The position numbers and the translations under genes are program-made. Below are positions 40,358 through 47,231 of a stretch of 62,920 nt of DNA, one piece after another (the first letter of the stretch is position 1; the number at the start of each line of letters is the position of its first letter). The notes under the pieces are model-generated. The model ran no database searches and was not told the origin of the DNA. It was given only the letters and a program-made list of their open reading frames with translations. The stretch is from the IMG/VR virus record IMGVR_UViG_3300037808_000193, positions 1 through 62,920 of that record. One strand, written 5' to 3'. The stretch is from a virus.

Positions 40358-40412
40358 CCTGCCTGAGAAGCAGGAGGAAGGGCACCCCTTCGCAGAGGGA
40401 TGCCCAACCTTC
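40358..40412 (-). ncRNA. Two-hairpin intercistronic element E
   Basis: AGAAGGTT, stem GGGCATCCCT / AGGGGTGCCC around CTGCGA (40380-40405), TTCC, stem CCTGC/GCAGG (40358-40374), then 40 bases and GAGGTGAGAAC before the ATG. Starts seven bases after the ATPase stop. Confidence 0.75.
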
Positions 40413-40418
40413 TATCTC

Positions 40419-41303
40419 TCAGTCTTCGTACTCGACTCCGTACTCCCTTTCCAGGTCCGCACGGTTCAGGTCGAACACGTTCTTGACTGCCATCTTCTCG
40501 TCTGCAGAGAACGCATTGACGAAGTTGTCGATCGCACCGTCGAAGCTCACGGCTTGAGCAAGTTGCTCAAACTCCATGAGCTGATTCGTGGCCACGGGAG
40601 TTTCGATGTTCCCCTCGTTGTGCTGAGCCCTGATCTGTCGGGCAATTCGCAGCAACGTATTGGAGAACACCAGCTGCTCCTCGGTCACGTCGTCGTAGTC
40701 GAACGACATCTTCACGGCGAACCGATTCTTGAATGCGTAGTTCAGGGGCCTCGTACCCTCGTAGTCGGGGTTGTAATCGCCGATCACCAGCAGCTTGCTG
40801 TTGGCAATGATGATTTCACCACCGTTCTCCACGAGAGAGATGGTCCGACGTTTGTCAGTCAAGCCGAACATGGTCGCAGCCACCTTGGCAGGGAGGAAGT
40901 TCACCTCGTTGAGGAGGAGAACGCCACCGTGCCTCGCCAGCTTGGTCACAGGTCCGTCTTGCCAGACGTAGCCAGCACCAGTCTTCTTTGGTGCGTAGGT
41001 CCCGAACAGCATCGCCGGATCGGCAGCACCGTTGCATGGAACGCTGTAGACGGGGAAGTTGTTGCGTGCTGCGTAGGCGTATACCGCACTGGTCTTGCCA
41101 GTGCCGGTTGGGCCGTCGATCAACACGCTGTACCCGAGCCGATGGGCTTCGCCGAGGAACTCGAACTCACTCACACCAGATGACACTTCCCGACTGATGT
41201 AGTCGGTGTCGTACCAGCTGGGGGGAATGAGGTCCGCAACCTCTTTGTTCCAGGCCGGGGCCTTCTTCTTCGTCGCAGTCTTGGTTGTTGTAGCAGTAGC
41301 CAT
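40419..41303 (-). CDS. CobS/MoxR-like AAA+ ATPase
   Basis: 294 residues. Walker A 'DGPTGTGKTSAVYAYAAR' (K70), Walker B 'GGVLLLNEVNFLP' (N132-E133, with Asn where Asp is usual), sensor 'LLVIGDYNPDYEGTRPLNYA' and an arginine-finger region 'LNYAFKNRFAVKM'. It pairs with the metallopeptidase-VWA protein downstream. CobS-like genes are known in several phages but their role there is not established. The N-terminus is a Thr/Lys-rich tag. Confidence 0.8.
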   Translation of the reverse strand: MATATTTKTATKKKAPAWNKEVADLIPPSWYDTDYISREVSSGVSEFEFLGEAHRLGYSVLIDGPTGTGKTSAVYAYAARNNFPVYSVPCNGAADPAMLFGTYAPKKTGAGYVWQDGPVTKLARHGGVLLLNEVNFLPAKVAATMFGLTDKRRTISLVENGGEIIIANSKLLVIGDYNPDYEGTRPLNYAFKNRFAVKMSFDYDDVTEEQLVFSNTLLRIARQIRAQHNEGNIETPVATNQLMEFEQLAQAVSFDGAIDNFVNAFSADEKMAVKNVFDLNRADLEREYGVEYED

Positions 41304-41433
41304 TTCTGTTCACCTCACGTTGAGTTGCGTAAGGAGGACAAGATGTAGCTAAACACCTCGCCCTCCACAGAAGACACCGAGCAAATTACAAGTTGCTAAG
41401 TGGTCATTAGATCAGTCGCAGCTGACTTTACAG

Positions 41434-41772
41434 TCAGGGTGTGACATCCATCATCGGTGGCCAGGATGCTTGTGAGGGTGTAGGGGCGTCTTCCGCCCCG
41501 GTGAGATCAGCTTCTGACCAGCATTCCCGGTATGCACACTGTGCAGCCCAGGTGATTGCCTTGTAGTAAGCCTTCGCCCAGTCACCCTCGTCATCCCACT
41601 TGAACGTCTTGATGATTGATGGTCGCCGACGGTTTCCCTGTCGGTCATGAGAGGGACCGTGACCAAACACGGTCACTTTGGAGGCTTCCGCATCGGGATC
41701 TTGCAATACCCGATAGGTGCATCCCATCCCTTCGATGGTTGCCATCGTCATCTCTTCGATCGTAAGCGTCAT
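41434..41772 (-). CDS. Hypothetical protein, first in leftward early operon
   Basis: 112 residues from ATG 41772 with GGAG at the right distance; the frame is open further to 41883 but without a site. 'MATIEGMGCTYRVLQDPDAE', 'IIKTFKWDDEGDWAKAYYKA' and 'WAAQCAYRECWSEAD' look like a small alpha/beta protein. Unknown function. It follows the gene-free region. Confidence 0.55.
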   Translation of the reverse strand: MTLTIEEMTMATIEGMGCTYRVLQDPDAEASKVTVFGHGPSHDRQGNRRRPSIIKTFKWDDEGDWAKAYYKAITWAAQCAYRECWSEADLTGAEDAPTPSQASWPPMMDVTP

Positions 41773-42467
41773 GGTTACTCCGTTCCGCCCGATGTCCTCT
41801 GTGGAGGTGAGGTGAGAATTCTGTTCTGATCGGCATCGCCCGTCACATTGGGCTCGGACCGTATGGATTGCTAGGCACTTCAACAGCTTGGGAACCGCAT
41901 CTCCTGGTCTTCATCTACCTCCAAGAGCCCTTCCACAAACCTCTGTAATCCACAGACGACCATTCGCCACTTCAGAATACTGACTTTATGTCATCCTCTC
42001 ACTAGGTGAGATTCTGACCTCTCAGGCTGCACGTGCGTTCCTAGCTCATGCATCGCCCGAACGGTTACCTATCACTTTCACGGTGGGATACTTGCTCCCA
42101 TCGACAATTACTCGTGATCCCTTGCCATTGTCAGCGTGTCCGAAGGCTTGCTCTATCGCCTGCCGGTTGCTTCTCTGTTGATTGTCAAGATGCGTCTTAG
42201 TCAAGTCTGACCGACACCATCGAAGTAGCTAGGCTCCCGCCCCTCATAAGTGGGCTTTGCAAGATCACGAGACCGGACTACCAAGGGTCGATTCCGTAGG
42301 GTTCTAACCCCTACCTACCCTGCCGAATTACAGAATTCAGAACACTTGCCACTAGGGCCAACAGAGGTTTGATCCTCCGCCATGTTGTTCTCACGGCTTG
42401 TCACTCAGTCGTTCTCACTCTTGCCATGGCACGCATAGTCCAACGATCGGACCGTTCCTAGTTGTCC

Positions 42468-42496
42468 TAGCCCCGTAGCCGATTGATACGGGGCTA
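42468..42496. repeat. 10-bp perfect hairpin
   Basis: TAGCCCCGTA and TACGGGGCTA around GCCGATTGA. Inside the gene-free region, no neighbouring stop codon to explain it as a terminator. Confidence 0.7.
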
Positions 42497-42726
42497 AGTC
42501 CCTGGTCATGCCTAGCGTTCGATTGTCAAGGTGCTAGATCCCTATTGGAACCCATTGGGAGCTGTCACCCAGACTCCCAGTCTGAGCCATCACTCCCGGC
42601 CCGAGTAGACCGAATCACCGACCTACTCACCTAGGACACTATCACAGCTAGTGAGGTTGTAACAGGGACCCTAGGGGTCCCCTGTCGGCACCCTGGCACC
42701 CTGGCAGTAGGCCTAGGGTCACCACT

Positions 42727-42788
42727 AGCACAGAATCGATTCTAAGGCCTCTCAGAGCCGTTCTAAGGCCCTACTAGGATTCTGTGCT
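42727..42788. repeat. 11-bp inverted repeat enclosing two direct repeats
   Basis: AGCACAGAATC and GATTCTGTGCT flank two copies of TTCTAAGGCC. It could form a long cruciform; candidate origin or protein-binding element. Confidence 0.7.
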
Positions 42789-42997
42789 ATGGGTATAGCC
42801 AAACACCCTGGCAAGCTCTTAGAGAGCCTCTCAGGCACCTCTCCTGGCAAGTGAGGTTTCTAGCACCTAGGCCACATTGACCAGCCCGACCCCTCACTGA
42901 GATCATATGAAAGGTCATGAGATAACCAAAGATTCCATTCTCACCTGTATCATGACTTTCCAGGTATTTCATGCAATTCTAGGGAGGATGTGATTCT

Positions 42998-43068
42998 GGC
43001 AGAAATTCAGCGACACTCAGCATTTCTGTTTTGGGCTTCTGAGGCAGAAATTCTCTCGTCGCTCAGTA
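42998..43068. repeat. Pair of direct repeats upstream of the H1-like gene
   Basis: GGCAGAAATTC followed by a CGnC(n)CTCAG end occurs at 42998-43022 and 43043-43067, spaced 45 bases. ATTTCTG between them makes an inverted copy of CAGAAAT. It resembles multiple operators in a promoter region. Confidence 0.6.
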
Positions 43069-43161
43069 CTGGTGATCTCAGCTCGAAATGTGAGAAAGTT
43101 ACCTACCGCATCTTCAGATGATAGAGTGACAATTGCACCACCAGTAACTAGGAGAGAACTG

Positions 43162-43632
43162 ATGGCGGAAGAAGCAGTTGAGACAGTCAAGCTGGACCCT
43201 CTCACAGGGACCACCATTGGCACCCAGTCATGGGTCATCGCTACTGAGATGGCAGCTGGTGGAGAGGGCAAAGGGGAGGTGATCGACCGCATCAAGGCCA
43301 GAGTCCCCGAGACCACACGCTCAGGGACCCCCAACCCGATAGCTCAGAGAGTCAACACAGTGCTCACGCAGCTTCGCCAGAAGGGCTGGACCGTCGAGGA
43401 GTCATGGAAGCTCGTCCCTCCAGCAGAGGGAGAGGCACCCAAGCCCAAGGCACCAGCCAAGAAGCCTGCCAAGAAGGCGGCCTCCAAGACCAAGAAGGCT
43501 CCTGCCAAGAAGACAGCAGCAAAGCCCAAGGTCACTGAGAGGGCAGCGGTGACCAAGGAGGGCAAGGTCGTACCAACCAAGCCCAAGGTGACCGGGAAGC
43601 GTAAGATCGTGAAGAAGAAGGTGACTGCCTGA
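43162..43632 (+). CDS. Histone-H1-like DNA-binding protein
   Basis: 156 residues from ATG 43162 with GGAG upstream. An N-terminal ~90-residue domain contains 'GEVIDRIKARVPETTRSG' and 'PIAQRVNTVLTQLRQKGWTV', a possible winged helix, then Lys/Ala/Pro repeats ('PAKKPAKKAASKTKKAPAKK') and 'TGKRKIVKKKVTA'. The only long plus-strand gene, facing the primase. It probably binds DNA; an early nucleoid-remodelling role is a guess. A near-match to the palindrome (GTGACAATTGCAC) lies 23 bases upstream. Confidence 0.65.
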   Translation: MAEEAVETVKLDPLTGTTIGTQSWVIATEMAAGGEGKGEVIDRIKARVPETTRSGTPNPIAQRVNTVLTQLRQKGWTVEESWKLVPPAEGEAPKPKAPAKKPAKKAASKTKKAPAKKTAAKPKVTERAAVTKEGKVVPTKPKVTGKRKIVKKKVTA

Positions 43633-43660
43633 CCCGCCCTTGGGCAATCACTTTCTAGGA

Positions 43661-43684
43661 GGCCGGGGTGTGGAAGCCCCGGCC
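43661..43684. terminator. Bidirectional terminator between convergent genes
   Basis: GGCCGGGG-TGTGGAAG-CCCCGGCC, perfect 8-bp stem, with TTCTTC on the plus side. Stops the H1-like and primase transcripts. Confidence 0.8.
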
Positions 43685-43688
43685 TTCT

Positions 43689-44552
43689 TCATGTGTATCG
43701 GTCCGCAAGAGCACGAAGCTTCTTGGGCTTCATCTCCCCAGGGTCCTTGGCTTTGACCCCATCCTTGCGTCGACCGAACATCTTCCCGTCTACCCGACGT
43801 AGGTTCAGAACGAACTGCTCGTGCTTCAGCCTGTCGTAGATAGCCGCCTCAGCCTCTTGCCCAGCTCTGTCGTTGTCGAGCATGAGGATGATGTCCGTAG
43901 CACCCATCCTCCGCAGCTCACCGACCTGATAGTCACTGATCCTCGAACCCAGGATGGCTACAGCACTCATGCCGAACTGGTCGAGCTTGATTGCGTCGAG
44001 TGACCCCTCACAGATGAAGATCGGCATGTCATACGACCTCCAAGCCCCGAACAGGATCTCGCTGATCTTCGAGCCCTTGGGGTACTTGTACCGGACCCTC
44101 ACGTCATGGTCGAGATACCGACGGATGATTCCCCTCAGCCTTCCCATGTGGTTCCTGTACGGGATGGTTACCGCATTCCTCATGGGGTCGTAGCCGAGAT
44201 CCCACTTCTCCACGATGTTGTTGTCGAACCCACGCTCTCCCCAGTAGGGATGCATCACGCTCTGGCGGTACTTCCTCAGCACGTGCTCAGGTAGAGCTTC
44301 TTCAGGCTCCAGAGACAACCGTTCAAGGATGCTCTTGCCCGACAACATCGAGGTTGCCTCTGGAGCCACACCTATAACGCCACCAAGGTGACCGCCCTTG
44401 CCACAAGCGTGGCAGTAGTACAGCCCCTTCTCGACGTTCACCCTCATAGAGGGATTCGTGTCCTCATGGAAGATGCAGAGGCAATCCCACTCATCACCAG
44501 ACTTAGATCTGATGTCGAGATTACTCTCCGCCCACTGCTCATATTCTCTCAT
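43689..44552 (-). CDS. DnaG-type primase
   Basis: 287 residues. Zinc finger 'CLCIFHEDTNPSM' and 'YYCHACGKGGH' (C26, H29, C47, C50), then a TOPRIM domain with 'FICEGSLDAIKLDQFG' (catalytic Glu) and 'LMLDNDRAGQEAE' (DxD-type). No helicase fused; helicase is separate at 47729-49012. Makes primers for the DnaE-type polymerase. Confidence 0.85.
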   Translation of the reverse strand: MREYEQWAESNLDIRSKSGDEWDCLCIFHEDTNPSMRVNVEKGLYYCHACGKGGHLGGVIGVAPEATSMLSGKSILERLSLEPEEALPEHVLRKYRQSVMHPYWGERGFDNNIVEKWDLGYDPMRNAVTIPYRNHMGRLRGIIRRYLDHDVRVRYKYPKGSKISEILFGAWRSYDMPIFICEGSLDAIKLDQFGMSAVAILGSRISDYQVGELRRMGATDIILMLDNDRAGQEAEAAIYDRLKHEQFVLNLRRVDGKMFGRRKDGVKAKDPGEMKPKKLRALADRYT

Positions 44553-44564
44553 GAGATTATGGTA

Positions 44565-45881
44565 TCACCCCAGATTGATGACACCGGCTCCTTGAGTGAC
44601 GGTTCTTGGAACCCTGCCAATCCCACCATGGTTGACCGTCACAACAGGGTGACGGTCAGTAGACGATCCCTTGCACAGAACATCACCCGCAGGCCAGTTA
44701 CCGATGAACTCACACCCCGTCACAGTCACCCGTGGGAACTCACCAGCTGGAACAGTCTGGTAGACCCGCCCTGATCCGGCCATCACTGCTGCATTGACAA
44801 TCGGGTGATCGTGACGCTGATCCCCTGCATCGAAGGTGCATCCGACCACAGTGATCTGATCACTACCGACCACAGGATCAGACTTGGCGATCTCATTGAG
44901 AGAGCTGTTCCTCAACACCTTGACTGGAGTGTGCATCCCTGAGAAGTGACAATCTCTGATGTTGATGTTGCGGGCACCCCACTTGTGGATGACAACACCT
45001 TCACCACCCTGGCTTGTTGACCCAAGAGGTGCAGCACCTGGGTCACTCCAGCTGTAGGGATCGACGCTGTTCCTCGATGGGCCAATGACAGTGCAGTTCT
45101 GAATCACCCAGTTGTCGCCGCCCTTGATGTCAATGAAGTTCTCACCAATCCTCAAGTTGGGTCGACCGGCAATGGTGAACCTCTCACCCGTCCACTCTGC
45201 AGTGCAGTTCTCAATGACCACCCCGTCAGAGTTGTAGCTGTGGATGCAGTCCGCACCGATATCGAGGAAGTCACAGTGGTGGATGTGGATGTTCTTGACT
45301 CCACCACCCATCCAGAAGACCACGGTGTCCCTGTTGATGCTGGTGTGGATGAACCTGCTGCAGCGGACGTTGTAGATCTCGATGTCCTGGGCACCATGCA
45401 TCTGGACGAAGTAGCCAGTGGAGGCTCCCTTGTTCCCAATGTGCTCGATGTCCCTGATGACGACATGCCTGTCGTTCTTGCCCAGGTAGATCATCCCAGC
45501 GACCGTTGCACCTGGCTCGGCCATGATGGTGATCGGTTTGTCTGCTGTCCCCTGGATCGGAGGATGGTTGGCCGGGAGGATGGTGACGTGAGCCCGAGCT
45601 GGGTCAGGGTGAGCCTCCATCACATAGGTGTCCCCAGGCTGAGCCGCCGCCATAGCGCTGGCCAGGTTCTTCACTCCTGCCCGAACCATGATTGCGTCAT
45701 CTGGAACGACACCACCAATGGGGTCAGGGACACCATCTTCACCACTGCCATCATCCGGTGGTTCATCAGTCGGCGGGTCATCTACAGGAGGCACATCACC
45801 AACCTTCAGCCCTTCAGCAATGTTCCAGATGCTCTGGCTGTGAGCCTGGATAGCCGTCATTTCGTCTGTCAGTGACATCAT
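44565..45881 (-). CDS. Right-handed beta-helix protein
   Basis: 438 residues. After a Pro/Asp-rich linker (~30-60), the body from ~65 shows rungs such as 'RHVVIRDIEHIG', 'AQDIEIYNVRCSRF', 'KNIHIHHCDFLDIG', 'DGVVIENCTAEW', 'NWVIQNCTVIG' and 'ITVVGCTFDAG', typical of pectate-lyase-like parallel beta-helices. Phage beta-helix proteins are usually tail spikes or depolymerases. No signal peptide. It is odd that it lies between primase and helicase genes rather than with the tail genes. Confidence 0.7.
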   Translation of the reverse strand: MMSLTDEMTAIQAHSQSIWNIAEGLKVGDVPPVDDPPTDEPPDDGSGEDGVPDPIGGVVPDDAIMVRAGVKNLASAMAAAQPGDTYVMEAHPDPARAHVTILPANHPPIQGTADKPITIMAEPGATVAGMIYLGKNDRHVVIRDIEHIGNKGASTGYFVQMHGAQDIEIYNVRCSRFIHTSINRDTVVFWMGGGVKNIHIHHCDFLDIGADCIHSYNSDGVVIENCTAEWTGERFTIAGRPNLRIGENFIDIKGGDNWVIQNCTVIGPSRNSVDPYSWSDPGAAPLGSTSQGGEGVVIHKWGARNINIRDCHFSGMHTPVKVLRNSSLNEIAKSDPVVGSDQITVVGCTFDAGDQRHDHPIVNAAVMAGSGRVYQTVPAGEFPRVTVTGCEFIGNWPAGDVLCKGSSTDRHPVVTVNHGGIGRVPRTVTQGAGVINLG

Positions 45882-45883
45882 CA

Positions 45884-46204
45884 CTACTTCCGCTTGAGCT
45901 TGACCTTACGAGGTAACTTGATGTCACTACCATATCTCCTCAGCTGCTTTACTTCGTTCTTCCAGCGGAATGGGGTCATTGGCAAGCAGATGTTACAGAT
46001 CCGGTAGAACTTCCCGTGGTCACAAGGGATGCCGTTGCAATGGAGCTTCTCACAGCGGGAGTACTTCAACCGGCACAGCTCACACCGAGCTTCTCCCTTG
46101 GGTTCCGGCTTCTTGCGTGGCGGCTTCTCAGTCGCCTTCCATGCCTGGAGCTTCGGTCTCGTCTTCTGAGATGAGGATGAGGATTTCTTCTCCGTTGGAG
46201 CCAT
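45884..46204 (-). CDS. Cys-rich basic protein
   Basis: 106 residues, a Lys/Pro/Ser-rich start, then 'CELCRLKYSRCEKLHCNGIP' and 'CDHGKFYRICNICLPM', at least seven Cys plus His for two metal sites, and a basic end 'LPRKVKLKRK'. It resembles zinc-stabilised HNH-like or recombination endonuclease precursors, but the HNH catalytic pattern is not complete. Overlaps the next gene by 77 bases, so the start may be further in. Confidence 0.55.
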   Translation of the reverse strand: MAPTEKKSSSSSQKTRPKLQAWKATEKPPRKKPEPKGEARCELCRLKYSRCEKLHCNGIPCDHGKFYRICNICLPMTPFRWKNEVKQLRRYGSDIKLPRKVKLKRK

Positions 46205-46403
46205 AGACCATCACCTCTCCCGTCCCGTAGCTAGTGAAGATCTCGATCATGCCGAGCTTAGTTTCCAAGAGGATCATCACATCATCGTCATCATCTGGCT
46301 CGATGGTGACAACAAGATCTCTGCTTTGGTACTCACCCCAGTAGTGGGCGATCGGAACCTCTCCATGGCGTGAAGAGTTGAGCTGTGCTGGCCAATCAGG
46401 CAT
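46128..46403 (-). CDS. Hypothetical acidic beta protein
   Basis: 91 residues from ATG 46403 overlapping the upstream gene by 8 bases. 'DLVVTIEPDDDDDVMILLET' and 'GMIEIFTSYGTGEVMVYGSN' indicate a small beta sheet. No family is recognised. Confidence 0.5.
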   Translation of the reverse strand: MPDWPAQLNSSRHGEVPIAHYWGEYQSRDLVVTIEPDDDDDVMILLETKLGMIEIFTSYGTGEVMVYGSNGEEILILISEDETEAPGMEGD

Positions 46404-46701
46404 CTGGGGTCTCCTTGGTACTGCTCCTGGTCGGCTCCGTATGGAGGCAGTCTTCATCCCCGGCATCGTGGTGAGCACACTCACAATTGGGAAAGACATC
46501 AGCTTCCAAGTTCCACCATGCAGCACCGAGCTTGGTGCTGATGTGGTCGATGCTCCGCTTCATGCCCTTGTGCCAGTTCATGTCGTTCCGGTCAGTGGTT
46601 GGGCAGTTGCTCATCTCCACACTGAACTTCTCACAGGCGATCATAAGAGCATCGTATTGTGATTCTGTCACTCGTAGAACGAGAGTCTTGGTCGTAGTCA
46701 T
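46396..46701 (-). CDS. Hypothetical protein
   Basis: 101 residues, 'TKTLVLRVTESQYDALMIAC' and 'GMKRSIDHISTKLGAAWWN', with a Cys/His group 'NCECAHHDAGDEDCLH' near the C-terminus. It overlaps the small membrane peptide gene upstream by 4 bases. No family is recognised. Confidence 0.5.
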   Translation of the reverse strand: MTTTKTLVLRVTESQYDALMIACEKFSVEMSNCPTTDRNDMNWHKGMKRSIDHISTKLGAAWWNLEADVFPNCECAHHDAGDEDCLHTEPTRSSTKETPDA

Positions 46702-46805
46702 ATCGTGTACTCGTCGTACACCTGGCTCTGCTCTTCCTCATCTTGGGTGAGAAAGTAAGCAGCAGCAAATGATCCTACGAAGACACCCGCTAAGAACTTG
46801 AACAT
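46698..46805 (-). CDS. Small membrane-anchored acidic peptide
   Basis: 35 residues: MFKFLAGVFVGSFAAAYFLT forms a membrane helix, followed by an acidic tail. Strong site GAGGAGGAACT before ATG 46805, and a palindrome directly upstream. No family is recognised. Confidence 0.6.
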   Translation of the reverse strand: MFKFLAGVFVGSFAAAYFLTQDEEEQSQVYDEYTI

Positions 46806-46820
46806 AGTTCCTCCTCACGA

Positions 46821-46833
46821 GTGATCTTATCAC
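46821..46833. promoter_or_regulatory. Palindrome GTGA-N5-TCAC (candidate operator)
   Basis: GTGATCTTATCAC, extended to AGTGA / TCACT, 15 bases upstream of ATG 46805. Confidence 0.5.
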
Positions 46834-47231
46834 TAATGAGGGTGGGGGTGACACTGCCACTGACGCCACGGGTTTCCGTGTTGGCCATCTCGTGCTGTGA
46901 CATCAGCGGCCAGCTCAATGGCAAGAACAGGGTCGTACCTGTTGGCAGAACGTGTTAGGGGTTCTGACCATCCCGACCTCTCAGCTTCCCGGTTCCAGGT
47001 ACCAGCGAGGAACTGGAAGATTCCTCCTGCTGTGCTGTCGGGGTTCTTGGCTGTCGACTTCCATGTGGACTCACACCCGACGACTATCGAGGCCTTCTCA
47101 GAATCAGTCGTCGCATGGTCATCGAACACGTACTCCAGGTATGGACGAATGTTGTTCTCACATTGATCGGGAGTACCACACTCGCTCCTCGCCACCATCA
47201 TCATCCACACCACTAGTAGCAGCTCTCCCAC
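46833..47231 (-). CDS. Exported transglycosylase/lysozyme-like protein
   Basis: 132 residues from GTG 47231 (GGGAG upstream; alternatives are a TTG at 47252 and ATGs near 47200). A short hydrophobic start 'GELLLVVWMMMVARSECG' looks like a signal or anchor. The mature part has 'VVGCESTWKSTAKNPDSTAG' (catalytic Glu), 'GIFQFLAGTW' and 'YDPVLAIELAADVTA', the transglycosylase/Rpf-like lysozyme pattern. It may help DNA entry, or lysis as a second cell-wall enzyme. It lies far from the holin-amidase cassette. Confidence 0.65.
   Translation of the reverse strand: MGELLLVVWMMMVARSECGTPDQCENNIRPYLEYVFDDHATTDSEKASIVVGCESTWKSTAKNPDSTAGGIFQFLAGTWNREAERSGWSEPLTRSANRYDPVLAIELAADVTARDGQHGNPWRQWQCHPHPH

Larger units (their letters stand above)
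41773..43161. other. 1.3-kb gene-free control region
   Basis: No frame with coding character in either direction apart from a possible N-terminal extension of the gene at 41434. Contents: at least eighteen CTAG tetramers, several strong hairpins (42468-42496, ~42662-42685, 42727-42788), a direct repeat GATTGTCAAG(A/G)TGC (42180 and 42521), and two copies of a 25-base repeat just before the plus-strand gene. It is purine-rich on the minus strand. Candidates are the replication origin, divergent early promoters, or a large structured RNA. I tested several segments for tRNA cloverleafs and found none convincing. Confidence 0.7.

Noticed and set aside
36139-40412. Interpretation of the five hairpin pairs as plain terminators
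   Set aside because: No U-tract follows stem 1 or 2, all genes run in one direction, and a second stem plus ribosome-binding site always follows; plain termination would silence the operon.
42181-42400. tRNA-like segments such as GTAGGG-TTCTAAC-CCCTAC in the gene-free region
   Set aside because: The T-arm looks possible, but no acceptor stem or anticodon arm fits in either direction.
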